From NCBI RefSeq assembly GCF_036881825.1, contig NZ_JBAJMW010000003.1, positions 432,347 to 496,346 of the forward strand: a DNA stretch of 64,000 bases, written 5' to 3'. Under the pieces are notes generated by a model. The model did no database searches, was not told the origin of the DNA, and was given only the letters and a program-made list of their open reading frames with translations. The DNA comes from Tersicoccus mangrovi. Its GTDB lineage: Bacteria; Actinomycetota; Actinomycetes; Actinomycetales; Micrococcaceae. Of the stretch, positions 43,772 through 52,569 are shown piece after piece. Position numbers and translations under genes: made by a program. The first letter of the stretch is position 1, and every line of letters begins with the position of its first letter.

Positions 43772-43990
43772 ATGATCGAGAAACTGCACGAGGCCGGAGT
43801 CCGCAGCGAGTGGGCCTACGCCGGGGGCTTCGCCTCCATCGCCCTGTCGTTCATCGCCTGGGGCGTCAGCCGTGCCAAGCCGGGCGACTCGAAGGCCCAG
43901 TCGGATCGCTGGGGCATCTTCGTCGGCCACTGGGCGCCGAGCTTCTTCGCTCTCGGCGTCGCCCTCAAGCTCGAGGAGATCGACGACTGA
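43772..43990 (+). CDS. Small membrane-associated protein, unknown
   Basis: 72 residues with GAGAGGAGG before the ATG. One hydrophobic stretch (YAGGFASIALSFIAWGV) and a second weaker one (WAPSFFALGVALKL), ending in acidic residues. I do not recognise a named family. It precedes another tiny soluble gene by 36 bases, so the two may be a unit. Confidence 0.7.
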   Translation: MIEKLHEAGVRSEWAYAGGFASIALSFIAWGVSRAKPGDSKAQSDRWGIFVGHWAPSFFALGVALKLEEIDD

Positions 43991-44026
43991 GCTCGGCGAC
44001 GAGCCCGGGAACCGGAGAGGAGCGGC

Positions 44027-44239
44027 ATGGCTGAGGAGGACCTGCGGGACGGCATCCGTCGCGCCCGCGACCACGCCTTGAAGCAGGAACAGGAAGAGCT
44101 CGACCGGATCGCCGGCGGCGGGACGGCCGAGGAGCAGAACGCCGCGAGCGTTCGCCTGGCCACCCGTCAGGCGGTTCGCGAGGCACTCGACGACGTCCTC
44201 GGCGAACAGTCCGAGCAGCCGACGTCGTCGAAGGACTGA
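44027..44239 (+). CDS. Small charged helical protein, unknown
   Basis: 70 residues; GGAGAGGAG precedes the ATG. Highly charged, predicted helical (EEDLRDGIRRARDHALKQEQ, VRLATRQAVREALDDVLGEQ), without cysteine or hydrophobic core. It may be a coiled-coil or regulatory peptide. A strong terminator hairpin follows 43 bases after the stop. Confidence 0.6.
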   Translation: MAEEDLRDGIRRARDHALKQEQEELDRIAGGGTAEEQNAASVRLATRQAVREALDDVLGEQSEQPTSSKD

Positions 44240-44282
44240 GTCGCCCGAGCGATCGACCCGCGAGGCGACATACACCATCAGC

Positions 44283-44316
44283 ACGGGCGGTGCCGGCTAC
44301 TTCCGGCACCGCCCGT
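44283..44316 (+). terminator. Strong hairpin terminator
   Basis: Perfect 14-bp stem ACGGGCGGTGCCGG / CCGGCACCGCCCGT with loop CTACTT, followed by TCTGCTG. Confidence 0.85.
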
Positions 44317-44421
44317 TCTGCTGTCCCGGCGTGAGTCAGCTCACATCGACACGACTACTCCATTGCACTCGACCACTCTATTTTCCGGCGATACCGCTCA
44401 GTAGTATGCACATGCATCTAC

Positions 44422-44439
44422 ATGCTTCGGGGGAAGCAT
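44422..44439. promoter_or_regulatory. Hairpin/operator before the OGG-fold gene
   Basis: Perfect 7-bp arms ATGCTTC / GAAGCAT around GGGG, just upstream of the GGGGGG ribosome site and the ATG at 44455. The region before it is unusually AT-rich for the window and includes TAGTAT, a fair -10. It may be an operator or a translation-control hairpin. Confidence 0.45.
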
Positions 44440-44454
44440 CAATGGGGGGTCAAC

Positions 44455-45168
44455 ATGAAGACTGCCGATGAGATCGGCCTCGACCTGGACGGGTGGCTGG
44501 GCGGCCGCATCCCGCCCAGCGACGCCACCGTGCGGGCCGAGGCGTTCACCTACAGCCCGGCCCAGTGGCGACGCTGGTGGCCGGCCACGCTCGACCAGCC
44601 GGAGGCGGTGTCGACGTTGGACGCCCGGCGCTCGATCCGGCGCGCCGACCTGTACCAGGGGTCGGTGGGGCTGACGACGCCGACCGAGGCGATCGAGCTG
44701 TACACCCGCATGTCCGGCTGGGGGTGCGAGACCAAGCCGTACTCGACGTGGCGGGCCGTGCGGGCGCTGCACCCTGCCGGTGTCGGGGAACGGCTGCTCG
44801 AGGCCCACCTGCTGGTGCGGACGGGCCGGACCGCGGAGGCCTTCACCCAGATGCAGCGCGGCGGCGACCACCACGTCCAGGGCTTCGGCGCGTCGTTCTT
44901 CACCCGCTGGCTGTACTTCAGCGCCTACGACGCATGGGACGCCTCGTGGGGGCCGGCCCCGCTGATCCTCGACCAGCGGGTGGCCGCCGCGATCGGCTAC
45001 CGCCGATGGATGTGGTCCGTCGACGAATACCTCTACTACCTCGACTTCTGCGAGAAGCTGCAGGCCCTGTGGCGGCCCGAGGAACCGACCCACGTCATCG
45101 AGTACGCGCTGTTCCAGGCGAGCTACCGAGGACCCCTGGCCCTGCGCCGTCCCCAACTGCAGGCCTAG
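44455..45168 (+). CDS. Stand-alone 8-oxoguanine DNA glycosylase OGG-fold protein
   Basis: 237 residues from the ATG at 44455 (GGGGGG seven bases upstream). The C-terminal half matches the bacterial OGG-fold family (related to HhH glycosylases). Landmarks are GWGCETKPYSTWRAVRAL early, GFGASFFTRWLYF (position like the catalytic HhH region), APLILDQRVAAAIGY and YLYYLDFCEKLQALW. The N-terminal ~60 residues carry a WWPATLDQ motif of unknown function. Known OGG enzymes excise 8-oxoG; proteins of this bacterial group are also seen near DNA-modification or defence genes. There is no such partner here, only upstream tiny genes and a downstream monooxygenase-like gene. The N-terminal domain is not recognised. 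Confidence 0.7.
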   Translation: MKTADEIGLDLDGWLGGRIPPSDATVRAEAFTYSPAQWRRWWPATLDQPEAVSTLDARRSIRRADLYQGSVGLTTPTEAIELYTRMSGWGCETKPYSTWRAVRALHPAGVGERLLEAHLLVRTGRTAEAFTQMQRGGDHHVQGFGASFFTRWLYFSAYDAWDASWGPAPLILDQRVAAAIGYRRWMWSVDEYLYYLDFCEKLQALWRPEEPTHVIEYALFQASYRGPLALRRPQLQA

Positions 45169-45177
45169 GCTGGCGAC

Positions 45178-45498
45178 ATGATCGTCATCACCGTCAAGTT
45201 CCCCGTGAAGCCCGAGTACGCCGACCAGTGGCCCGAACTGAGCCGCTCGTTCACCGAGGCCACCCGCGCCGAGCCCGGCAACAAGTGGTTCGACTGGTCC
45301 CGCAGCGTCGAGAACCCCAACGAGTACGTCCTGGTCGAGGGTTTCGAGGACGACGCCGCCGGCGCCCACGTCAACTCCCCGCACTTCGAGACCATGAAGG
45401 CCGAGTTCCCGCAGTACCTCGCGGCGACGCCGACGATCATCTCCCGCCAGGTCGACGGCGACGGCTGGGACGAGATGGGCGAGCTGCAGGTCGGCTGA
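45178..45498 (+). CDS. Putative quinol monooxygenase (ABM domain)
   Basis: 106 residues, a single antibiotic-biosynthesis-monooxygenase (ABM) fold: VITVKFPVKPEYADQWPELS, ARAEPGNKWFDWSRSVENP and HFETMKAEFPQYLA are typical. Dimeric ferredoxin-like family acting on small aromatic compounds, or simply a stress-related protein. It lies 9 bases after the OGG-fold stop, so the two may be co-transcribed. Confidence 0.85.
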   Translation: MIVITVKFPVKPEYADQWPELSRSFTEATRAEPGNKWFDWSRSVENPNEYVLVEGFEDDAAGAHVNSPHFETMKAEFPQYLAATPTIISRQVDGDGWDEMGELQVG

Positions 45499-45537
45499 CG
45501 TCTCCGGCGGCCGGAGCGAGCCCCGATCAGCCCCGGC

Positions 45538-46023
45538 TCAGCTCTTCCGCCAGTTCGACCAGGTAGCCACGGCACCGGAGTGACCGGTGACGATCGTCTG
45601 GTAGATCAGGAACAGGCCGGCGAGCACGGTGAGCACCTGCAGGAGGATCCTCAGCCACGACAGCGCCCGGACGCCGTCCAGCTGCGGCAGCCGACGGGCG
45701 CTCCACGGGCCTGTCGCCAGGACCAGCAGGATGACGAGCCCGGCGAAGATGACGGCGATGACCTTGAGCAGGTCGCCGTGCTCGGCGTGCTCGTGAATCA
45801 GGGGGGACGCCGGGAGCGCCTCCTCGAGGCGCTCGCCCGCGCTGGCGGTCACGACCGCGAACCCGGCCGAGACGACGGCCAGCACCGCGACGGTCCATTC
45901 CGTCGCGCGGCGCCAGCGGCCCACGACGGCGTAGAGGATGCCGCCGACCGCGGCCAGCGGTGAGAGCACGACGACGGCGTGCAGCAGCAGGATGTGAGTG
46001 GGAAGACCGAAGACCTCGAGCAC
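45538..46023 (-). CDS. DUF2231-like membrane protein
   Basis: 161 residues from the GTG at 46023 (GAGAAAGG upstream). It opens VLEVFGLPTHILLLHAVVVL, the DUF2231 pattern, with four membrane segments (about 10-32, 40-60, 90-110, 125-147). A histidine-rich loop LIHEHAEHGD may bind heme or metal. Function unknown. Confidence 0.7.
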   Translation of the reverse strand: MLEVFGLPTHILLLHAVVVLSPLAAVGGILYAVVGRWRRATEWTVAVLAVVSAGFAVVTASAGERLEEALPASPLIHEHAEHGDLLKVIAVIFAGLVILLVLATGPWSARRLPQLDGVRALSWLRILLQVLTVLAGLFLIYQTIVTGHSGAVATWSNWRKS

Positions 46024-46262
46024 GGACAACCTTTCTCGGCGTGGACCGTCAGGCGACGGCCATCGGACTGACAGGTCGTCCGACGTTGTCGACTGTAGGG
46101 GCCACCGTCCAAGGAAGCACCCAGAAACACGCACGTGACGGCCCGGGACGCCGGCTCCCGGCCGGGCCTTACCCCGGCGGGCACGATGCCGATGTTCCTC
46201 TTCGAGGCACGACCCCCGTGCCGTCGACAGTCCGCGGGTCAGTTCCGCGGAAGGGAGTCATC

Positions 46263-46811
46263 ATGGAACGACACTCGGTTCCGGCCCTGCGCCGCACGAT
46301 CGCCACGGTGTCGGTGGGCGCGGTTCTCGCCGGCATCACCGTCATCGGCGCGGTGAGCCCGGCCCTCGCCGCCGACCCGACCCCGACGGTCACCACCAGC
46401 GCGACCGCCGATCCCACCCCGACGGATACCGCCACAGCCACCGATACGGCGACGGCCACCCCGACCGACACCGCTACCGCCGATCCGACCGTCAGCGCCG
46501 ACCCGACCACCACCGCCCCGACCGCGGACCCGACGGCCGCGCCGACCACCACCGCGCCGACGGCCGAGCCGACCCAGACCCCATCGCCCGAGCCGACCGA
46601 GACCGGTCGACCGACGGCCCTGCCGGTCCCGGTGCACCCGACCCACCCGGCCAAGCCGGTGCACCCGGCCAAGCCGGTGCACCCCGTCCACCCGGCTCAC
46701 CCGGCGAAGCCGGCCCACCCGGCCAAGCCCGTGCCGGGCCCGAAGAAGACCGTTCCGGTCAAGCCGACGCCGAAGAAGCCCGGTACCGTCTCTCCGGCCG
46801 CCCACCGCTGA
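46263..46811 (+). CDS. Secreted Thr/Pro-rich surface protein
   Basis: 182 residues with a signal peptide ending SPALA|ADP. The rest is low-complexity: many DPTxT repeats (about 40-115), then VHPxxPAKPVHP-type repeats. No catalytic domain. Likely a cell-wall spacer or secreted stalk-like peptide. Typical of surface-exposed glycoproteins; exact role unknown. A strong terminator follows. Confidence 0.65.
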   Translation: MERHSVPALRRTIATVSVGAVLAGITVIGAVSPALAADPTPTVTTSATADPTPTDTATATDTATATPTDTATADPTVSADPTTTAPTADPTAAPTTTAPTAEPTQTPSPEPTETGRPTALPVPVHPTHPAKPVHPAKPVHPVHPAHPAKPAHPAKPVPGPKKTVPVKPTPKKPGTVSPAAHR

Positions 46812-46822
46812 CGCATCACGCC

Positions 46823-46859
46823 TGAGGGGCGTCGCTGCCACCGGCAGCGGCGCCCCTCA
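46823..46859 (+). terminator. Hairpin terminator
   Basis: 17-bp stem starting TGAGGGGCGTCGCTGCC with one G-T pair, loop ACC. Confidence 0.85.
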
Positions 46860-47008
46860 CGCATGCCCGCACTCGGGTCGTCCACCGCGTGCCGCGGCGC
46901 CGGTGCGGTCGACTTACGGCTGCCACGACCGTGTCGATGGTCCGGACAACGGCACCCTGCGTGCCACCACCACAGGGGCGGACAGCGAGCCGCGGAACAG
47001 GGGACACC

Positions 47009-47485
47009 GTGCCACGACAGTGGATCCCGGCGGCGATGATCGCCGCCGGCCTGATCTGCGCGGGCTGCACCAGCCCCGCAGCGACCGCGATATCACCTGC
47101 GGCCACCGGACCCTCCACCGCGAGCGCCACCGGCACGCCGACCACCACGGGTTCCGCCGGCGCGGCCGACAGCGTGCGGACGTCCGCCGCGGTGCCGCTG
47201 CCCGGGGCGAGCGCGGACGCCACGTCCGCGCTGCACGGCGCGTCCTGCACGGCCGACGCCGCCGGCACCTGGTCCTTCCACGGGACCGTGCACAACAGCG
47301 GCACGTCCGCCCGGGTCTACACCGTGGCCCTCGCGATCACCCGCGGCGCCTCCGTCCTCGGCCACGGCCTGACGACGGTGACGGTGCCGGCCGGCGCCCA
47401 GCGCACCGTGATCTCCACCCACTTCGCGACCGTGCCCGGCGACGCGGCGTGCCAGACCGTCGTCTCGGCGGAGGCAGCGGCATGA
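47009..47485 (+). CDS. Predicted lipoprotein with beta-sandwich domain
   Basis: 158 residues from a GTG at 47009 (AGGGGA upstream). Lipobox ICAGC puts the modified cysteine at residue 20. The C-terminal ~90 residues look like a beta-sandwich of the type that extends extracellular proteins (TWSFHGTVHNSGTSARVYTV, VPAGAQRTVISTHFATVPGD) with two cysteines that may pair. An earlier frame start is unlikely. Its TGA overlaps the transpeptidase gene ATG by four bases, so they work together at the cell surface. Confidence 0.7.
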   Translation: MPRQWIPAAMIAAGLICAGCTSPAATAISPAATGPSTASATGTPTTTGSAGAADSVRTSAAVPLPGASADATSALHGASCTADAAGTWSFHGTVHNSGTSARVYTVALAITRGASVLGHGLTTVTVPAGAQRTVISTHFATVPGDAACQTVVSAEAAA

Positions 47486-49227
47486 GCCCGCTCCGCCTGC
47501 GTCGGGCCGCGGGAACCCTCTCCCTCGGCGTCCTGCTCGTCAGCCTTCTCACAACCGGCCTCTCCCCCGCACTGGCCGAGCCTCTGCCCGACCCGACCGC
47601 CACCAGCACGGCGTCCGCCGACCCGACGGCCACGGCGTCACCCGACCCGACGACGTCGCCGGATCCGACGGCCGTCCCGACGAGCGACCCGACCGCGACC
47701 TCCACCCCCGACCCGACCGTCGCACCGGACCCCGGGACGCCGACCACGGACCCCACCACCGCCCCGACCACCGACCCGGCCTCCAGCACCAGCCCGACGG
47801 CCACGGCCACCGCGACGAGCAGCCCGTCGCCCACCGCAGCCCCCACGACGCCGGCCCCCTCCCCGTCTCCGACGTCGTCCCCGGCGCCGACCGCCTCGCC
47901 GAGCCCGAAGCCGACACCGGCACCCACCCCGAAGCCCGTCCCGTCCATCCCCGTCACCGGCGCGATCGCCACCACCTGGTCCACCTTCGGTGGCGCCAGG
48001 GGCGTCCTCGGTGCCCCTCGGGCCGCTGCCGTCCGATTCACCACCGGCATCCGGCAGGACTTCGCCGGCGGCCGCGTGATCGCCCTCGGCACCGGCCGGG
48101 CGTGGGCGGTGCTGTCGCGCTCGGGTCACACCGGCCCCGCGTGGTTCGCCCTCGGCGCCGACCGCACCCTCGGATACCCCACCTCGAACGAGGCCTGCGA
48201 CCTGCCCGCGGGCGGCTGCTCCCAGCAGTTCCAGCGCGGACGCATCGTCTGGTCCCCCGCGGCGGGCACGCGCGTCGTCCACGGGGCGATCGGCGCCCTG
48301 TATGCCGCCACCAGCGGCCCCCGCGGCGTGCTGCAGTACCCGAACAGCGGCGAGACGTGCGGTCAGGTCGGCGGCGGCTGCTTCCAGCAGTTCCAGGGCG
48401 GCCGGGTGTACTGGTCCCCCAGCAGCGGCGCGCGCGTCGTGCGCGGCGCCATCCTGATCAGCTACCTCCGGCTCGTCGGCCCGGCGTCCTGGCTGGGCTA
48501 CCCGGTGGCCGGTGAGCGCTGCGCCTCGTCGTCCTGCCTGCAGCACTTCGCCCACGGCTACCTCAGCTGGTCCGCCGGTTCGACCGCCACCACGCACGCC
48601 GCAAGCGAGTGCGAGAACCTGAACGATGGTCGCTCCCGCTACTCCACGGGCACCGCGAGCCGGGTCCTGCTCGCCTTCACCGCCGCCTACCAGCAGTCGC
48701 ACGCGACGGCCGTCTACTGCCAGAGGATCGTCGGCACCTGGGTGCTGGACTGGCGCACCGACGCCTACGTCGGCAGCCAGGGCTTCAAGCCACCGGGGGT
48801 GCCCTCGGGCCCCACGCGCTACGAGTTCTCGCCGACCGGTTCGTACACGGTGAACCAGGCGTTCGGGCTCGGCAATCCGGGCACGAAGCTCGCGTACCAG
48901 CTCCTCGACCCGCAGTCCCGCTGGGGCGGCAACCCGTGGACACCCACCTACAACCGGTACCACGAGTCCACGGACTGGGTCGGGTGGGACGAGAACATGT
49001 GGTATTTCGCCACGCGGCCCACGCACGACTATCGCGAGGGCGTCGTCATCGACTACAACCGCCCGACCATCGTGCAGGACGCCGGCTTCGCCATCTTCCT
49101 CCACGAGAACAAAGTGCCCACGGCCGGCTGCATCTCCCTGGACGACTGGGCCGTCGTGGACTACATCCGCAAGTCGACCCCCGGGGACCGCATCATCATG
49201 GGCGTGGCGTCGGCGATCTTCCGCTGA
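47482..49227 (+). CDS. Secreted LGFP-repeat protein with L,D-transpeptidase-like catalytic domain
   Basis: 581 residues. Signal peptide ends SPALA|EPL; then a DPT/PSP-rich linker. About residues 175-360 hold LGFP-type wall-binding repeats (GARGVLGAPR, FAGGRVIALG, DRTLGYPTSNE, FQGGRVYWSP). The C-terminal domain is YkuD-like: IFLHENKVPTAGCISLDDW, where the catalytic Cys is in a TAGC rather than the common HGC context. Such proteins modify peptidoglycan or act as wall-anchored enzymes. Co-translated with the upstream lipoprotein. Confidence 0.85.
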   Translation: MSPLRLRRAAGTLSLGVLLVSLLTTGLSPALAEPLPDPTATSTASADPTATASPDPTTSPDPTAVPTSDPTATSTPDPTVAPDPGTPTTDPTTAPTTDPASSTSPTATATATSSPSPTAAPTTPAPSPSPTSSPAPTASPSPKPTPAPTPKPVPSIPVTGAIATTWSTFGGARGVLGAPRAAAVRFTTGIRQDFAGGRVIALGTGRAWAVLSRSGHTGPAWFALGADRTLGYPTSNEACDLPAGGCSQQFQRGRIVWSPAAGTRVVHGAIGALYAATSGPRGVLQYPNSGETCGQVGGGCFQQFQGGRVYWSPSSGARVVRGAILISYLRLVGPASWLGYPVAGERCASSSCLQHFAHGYLSWSAGSTATTHAASECENLNDGRSRYSTGTASRVLLAFTAAYQQSHATAVYCQRIVGTWVLDWRTDAYVGSQGFKPPGVPSGPTRYEFSPTGSYTVNQAFGLGNPGTKLAYQLLDPQSRWGGNPWTPTYNRYHESTDWVGWDENMWYFATRPTHDYREGVVIDYNRPTIVQDAGFAIFLHENKVPTAGCISLDDWAVVDYIRKSTPGDRIIMGVASAIFR

Positions 49228-49255
49228 CGGATCCGGAGGTCTGGACGGTCAGCGG
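49221..49255. terminator. Dyad between convergent genes
   Basis: 8-bp arms CCGCTGAC / GTCAGCGG around 19 bases, overlapping both stop regions. Confidence 0.5.
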
Positions 49256-49545
49256 CGGCCGGCGACGAGCGAGGCGACCGCCGTCGCCCCGGCGACCGTG
49301 GCGACGGACGGCCACGCACCGAGCCGCTTGGCGAGGGGGTGGGACCCGCCGAACGCCGCGAGGTACACGGTCGTCAGCGCGATCGCGCGACCGGTGCCGG
49401 CGTTCTTCTTCCATCCGGCGAAAGCGGCAGCACCCGCCGCGGCGAGGACGACGCCGCCGACGGCGCGGACCCCGCTGAGGCGCGCGGCGGCGTATCCGCC
49501 GAACAGTCCGGTGGCGGTCATGGCGGTGGGAACGAGCACGTTCAC
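49249..49545 (-). CDS. Small glycine/alanine-rich membrane protein
   Basis: 98 residues; GTG start with AGGAGA. Three to four short hydrophobic segments rich in Gly and Ala (PTAMTATGLFGGYAAARLSG, VGGVVLAAAGAAAFAGW). Unknown function; resembles small holin-like or stress membrane proteins, but no family is certain. Confidence 0.6.
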   Translation of the reverse strand: MNVLVPTAMTATGLFGGYAAARLSGVRAVGGVVLAAAGAAAFAGWKKNAGTGRAIALTTVYLAAFGGSHPLAKRLGAWPSVATVAGATAVASLVAGRR

Positions 49546-49730
49546 GGGTGATTCTCCTGAGGACGGCGGGTCGGAATTCCTCGCCCCAGCCTACTCAGCC
49601 ACGGTGAATGCGCAGGTCAGAGGACGTTACTGAAACGTGACCAAAAAGCCGTCTTTCCGCGTCGTTCCGCCGGTCGACAGTCCCCTGCGTCCGGCCGATC
49701 GCGCCGTGAGTGACCCATCGAAGGTGACCC

Positions 49731-52505
49731 ATGCCTCAGCATTCTGCTGTCTCCCCCGGCGCCGTCTCCCGTGACGTCGTCAGCCCCCGGCGCCGCTCCC
49801 GCCGTCGCCTGCCCGTGACCTTCGTCCTCGGCGCCCTCGTCCTGGCCGGGATCGTCCCCACGGCCTCCGGCGCCCAGGCGGTGACGACGACGATCGCCCG
49901 GACGGGTGTCGTGTGCCGGGCGATGACGACGCCGGTGTTCCAGACGGACAATCCGAAGAGCGGGACGTCGTTGCTGACCCGGTGGCAGAGCGAGTCGCTG
50001 CTGTCCATCACGCGCAACGGCTTCGTCCAGAACCGCGGCACGGTGGTGCGCGCCGCCGTCACCGCAGCGACGAGCACCAAGCCCGTGCACCGGCTCTACA
50101 AGTCCGGCGGCATCAACGACTTCCGCTGGTCCCTGGACGCCACCGCCATCACGAAGCTGAAGAGCCAGGGGTACGTCGACCAGGGCGTGAACTTCTACGC
50201 GACACCGGCCCAGGTGGACACCTGCCAGGTCGCGGTCGACGAGTACGCCGACAGCACCGGACGTCACCACCGCATCGCCGTCCGGAACACCGCGCTCGCC
50301 ACCTACCTGGCCACCCACACGTGGAAGCGGGTGGGCACCCCCTTCTGGGCCGCCCCGATCACCACCGCGGCGACCACCCCGATCGCAGTGGCCCCGGCGA
50401 AGGCACCGTCCCCCAGTCCGACGCCCACCAAGGCCCCCAGCCCGACGCCGACGCCCACGAAGGCACCGTCGCCCACGCCCACCCCGACGCCCACCAAGGC
50501 GCCGTCGCCGAGCCCGACGCCGACGCCGACGCCGACCGTCGCCCCGGCGCCGGTCCCGACGGTCACCGCCACCCCGGTCCCCACGGTCACCGCCACGCCC
50601 ACGCCCACCGCCGCACCGGTCCCCACGGTCACCGCGACCCCGACTCCAACCGCCACACCCACCGCCACCGCGGCCCCCGTGACCCTCTCGGCCGCCGTCT
50701 CCGGTCTGGACGACACGGGCACGCGCATTCCCGACACCGCCTACACCGTCCCCACCGGCGCCGTCTTCATGTCCCCGCAGGGCAGTGACGCCAACGCCGG
50801 GACCTCGGTCGGCGCCCCGGTGCAGACCCTCAACCGGGCGATCAGCATCGTGCCCACGGGCGGCACCATCGTGCTGCGCGGTGGCACCTACCGCGACGCC
50901 TACACGCAAGGGGGTCCGGGCACGGCTCCGAAGATCAACGGCAAGGCCCTCACCCTCCAGGCCTACCCGCACGAACAGCCGTGGCTGGACGGGTCCGATG
51001 TCGTCGCGACCGACCGCTTCGTCAAGACCGACGCCGGCTGGACGACGCCATGGTCTACACCGACCTTCTGCGCCGGCCACTACTACGACGCCGCACCTCT
51101 CGCTCAGAACGCCGACAACTCCGGTCCCTGCGCTCACAAGGACTTCGCCGTCGTCGGTGCCGGTGACACGCTGCCGTCGGACCCCCAGCAGGCCTTCATC
51201 GACGGCGTCCCGCAGACCCAGGTGGCTCACGCCACGAGCCTGCGGCCCGGCACGTTCTACTACGACTGGACGGCCCGCACCCTCTCCCTCGGCACCGATC
51301 CGACCGGCCACGTCGTCGAGCTCACCGCTCGTCCCAAGGCGCTGATCCTCGGCACCACCGCGGGCACCGGAGTCACGTGGGGCATCAAGGGCATCGGCGT
51401 GCGGCGGTACGGCAGCAACGCCAACGACGGCATCAGTGCCGGCGCGGTCTACATCGGCAACGGCACCACGACCGTCGAGAACACTGCATTCTCGTTCAAC
51501 TCCGCCGCCGGGCTCGACTTCAGCACTCCACAGCCCTCCACCCGGGTCGCACGCACGGTGTTCGCCTGGAACGGTGACACGCCTCTCGGCGCAAACGGTG
51601 ACTCGAGGGCAGGCCGCGACTCCGACTTCACCGTGGCCGACAACGTGTTCAACCACAACGTGTGGGAGAACCTCGGCGTCGGCTGCACCCTCTCCTGCGG
51701 TCAGGCTGCCGTGAAGCTGGCTCACATCCAGAAGTTCCTCCTGACCGGGAACCTGGTGGAGAACAGCGGCGGCAATGCCAGTGGATTGTGGTGCGACTCA
51801 CTGTGCCGGAATGGCACGTACACCTACAACACCATCCGCAACGTCGGGGGCATCGGACTGTTCCACGAGGTCTCGGACACGGGGTTGATCGCCGGCAACA
51901 TCGTGGACGGCGCCGCCGCCGGCATCCAGGTGACCTCCGCGAACACGAAGATCTACCAGAACACGCTCGTCCACATCCACAGGGACGTGCCGATCCGGGT
52001 CTACGACGACGCCCGTACGCAGGGCCTGAACGGGATCACGGATTGTGGCCCGGATGTGCGCAACGTCGAGGTGAAGTACAACGTCATCGCGGATTCCGAC
52101 CACATGGCGTATGCCGTGAATCCGGACGGGAACGTCAGCGTGTCACCATCGAACACCATGCCGTCCCAGTACTTCAGCGCCTTCGACGACAACCTGGTCG
52201 TCTCCCGCGCGGGAGCCGACCCACTGTTCATGGCCTGGCGCAACGGACTCGCGTCTGCGGTCGACTACTTCAAGGCCGCTGACCGCGCGCGATTCGCCAG
52301 CACTTACGGCGGCTTCGAGTCACGGTCGACCTGGCTGGTCGGCGCGGCCGATTCTGTGATGCCGGCTGTCGGCACCGGGAACTACGCTCTCACTCCGGCG
52401 GCTGGCGGCGGCAAGCTCGCGGGAAGCCTGCCGGCCGACGTCGCCGCCGCCCTCGGCGTCAGTGCGTCGGGCAGCCGGAACCTCGGCGCCCTGCCCCGGC
52501 CCTGA
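49731..52505 (+). CDS. Large secreted right-handed beta-helix protein with DUF5648-like lectin-type domain
   Basis: 924 residues. Twin-charge-rich leader and signal peptide end SGAQA|VTT (about residue 50). Residues about 60-190 have a RLYKSGGINDFRWSLDATAI block with GYVDQGVNFYATPAQVDT, matching DUF5648 (a lectin-like secreted module). A long PTPTKAPSP linker follows (about 215-325). The rest is a parallel beta-helix like pectate-lyase/poly-glycosidase folds: GGTIVLRGGTYRDAY, the repeating NxNxxxN/GIxxxNS coils (VENTAFSFNSAAGLDF, GNLVENSGGNASGLW, NTIRNVGGIGLFHE). Probably binds or cleaves an extracellular polysaccharide. No catalytic residues are identified with certainty. Confidence 0.78.
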   Translation: MPQHSAVSPGAVSRDVVSPRRRSRRRLPVTFVLGALVLAGIVPTASGAQAVTTTIARTGVVCRAMTTPVFQTDNPKSGTSLLTRWQSESLLSITRNGFVQNRGTVVRAAVTAATSTKPVHRLYKSGGINDFRWSLDATAITKLKSQGYVDQGVNFYATPAQVDTCQVAVDEYADSTGRHHRIAVRNTALATYLATHTWKRVGTPFWAAPITTAATTPIAVAPAKAPSPSPTPTKAPSPTPTPTKAPSPTPTPTPTKAPSPSPTPTPTPTVAPAPVPTVTATPVPTVTATPTPTAAPVPTVTATPTPTATPTATAAPVTLSAAVSGLDDTGTRIPDTAYTVPTGAVFMSPQGSDANAGTSVGAPVQTLNRAISIVPTGGTIVLRGGTYRDAYTQGGPGTAPKINGKALTLQAYPHEQPWLDGSDVVATDRFVKTDAGWTTPWSTPTFCAGHYYDAAPLAQNADNSGPCAHKDFAVVGAGDTLPSDPQQAFIDGVPQTQVAHATSLRPGTFYYDWTARTLSLGTDPTGHVVELTARPKALILGTTAGTGVTWGIKGIGVRRYGSNANDGISAGAVYIGNGTTTVENTAFSFNSAAGLDFSTPQPSTRVARTVFAWNGDTPLGANGDSRAGRDSDFTVADNVFNHNVWENLGVGCTLSCGQAAVKLAHIQKFLLTGNLVENSGGNASGLWCDSLCRNGTYTYNTIRNVGGIGLFHEVSDTGLIAGNIVDGAAAGIQVTSANTKIYQNTLVHIHRDVPIRVYDDARTQGLNGITDCGPDVRNVEVKYNVIADSDHMAYAVNPDGNVSVSPSNTMPSQYFSAFDDNLVVSRAGADPLFMAWRNGLASAVDYFKAADRARFASTYGGFESRSTWLVGAADSVMPAVGTGNYALTPAAGGGKLAGSLPADVAAALGVSASGSRNLGALPRP

Positions 52506-52534
52506 GCCGGCACCGCTGACGGACGCGGATGGCG

Positions 52535-52569
52535 CGCGTGGACCTGACCCCGGGGATCAGGTCCACGCG
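52535..52569. terminator. Bidirectional hairpin terminator
   Basis: Perfect 13-bp stem CGCGTGGACCTGA / TCAGGTCCACGCG, 9-base loop, overlapping the stop of the cyclase gene. Ends both convergent units. Confidence 0.8.

Noticed and set aside
43703..44284. A 193-codon minus-strand frame
   Set aside because: It is opposite two small genes that have clear ribosome sites; its composition is not protein-like.
47482..47940. The PT-rich region as an internal DNA repeat element
   Set aside because: The DPTxT repeats are codon-level low complexity within a secreted protein linker, not a DNA repeat with fixed period.
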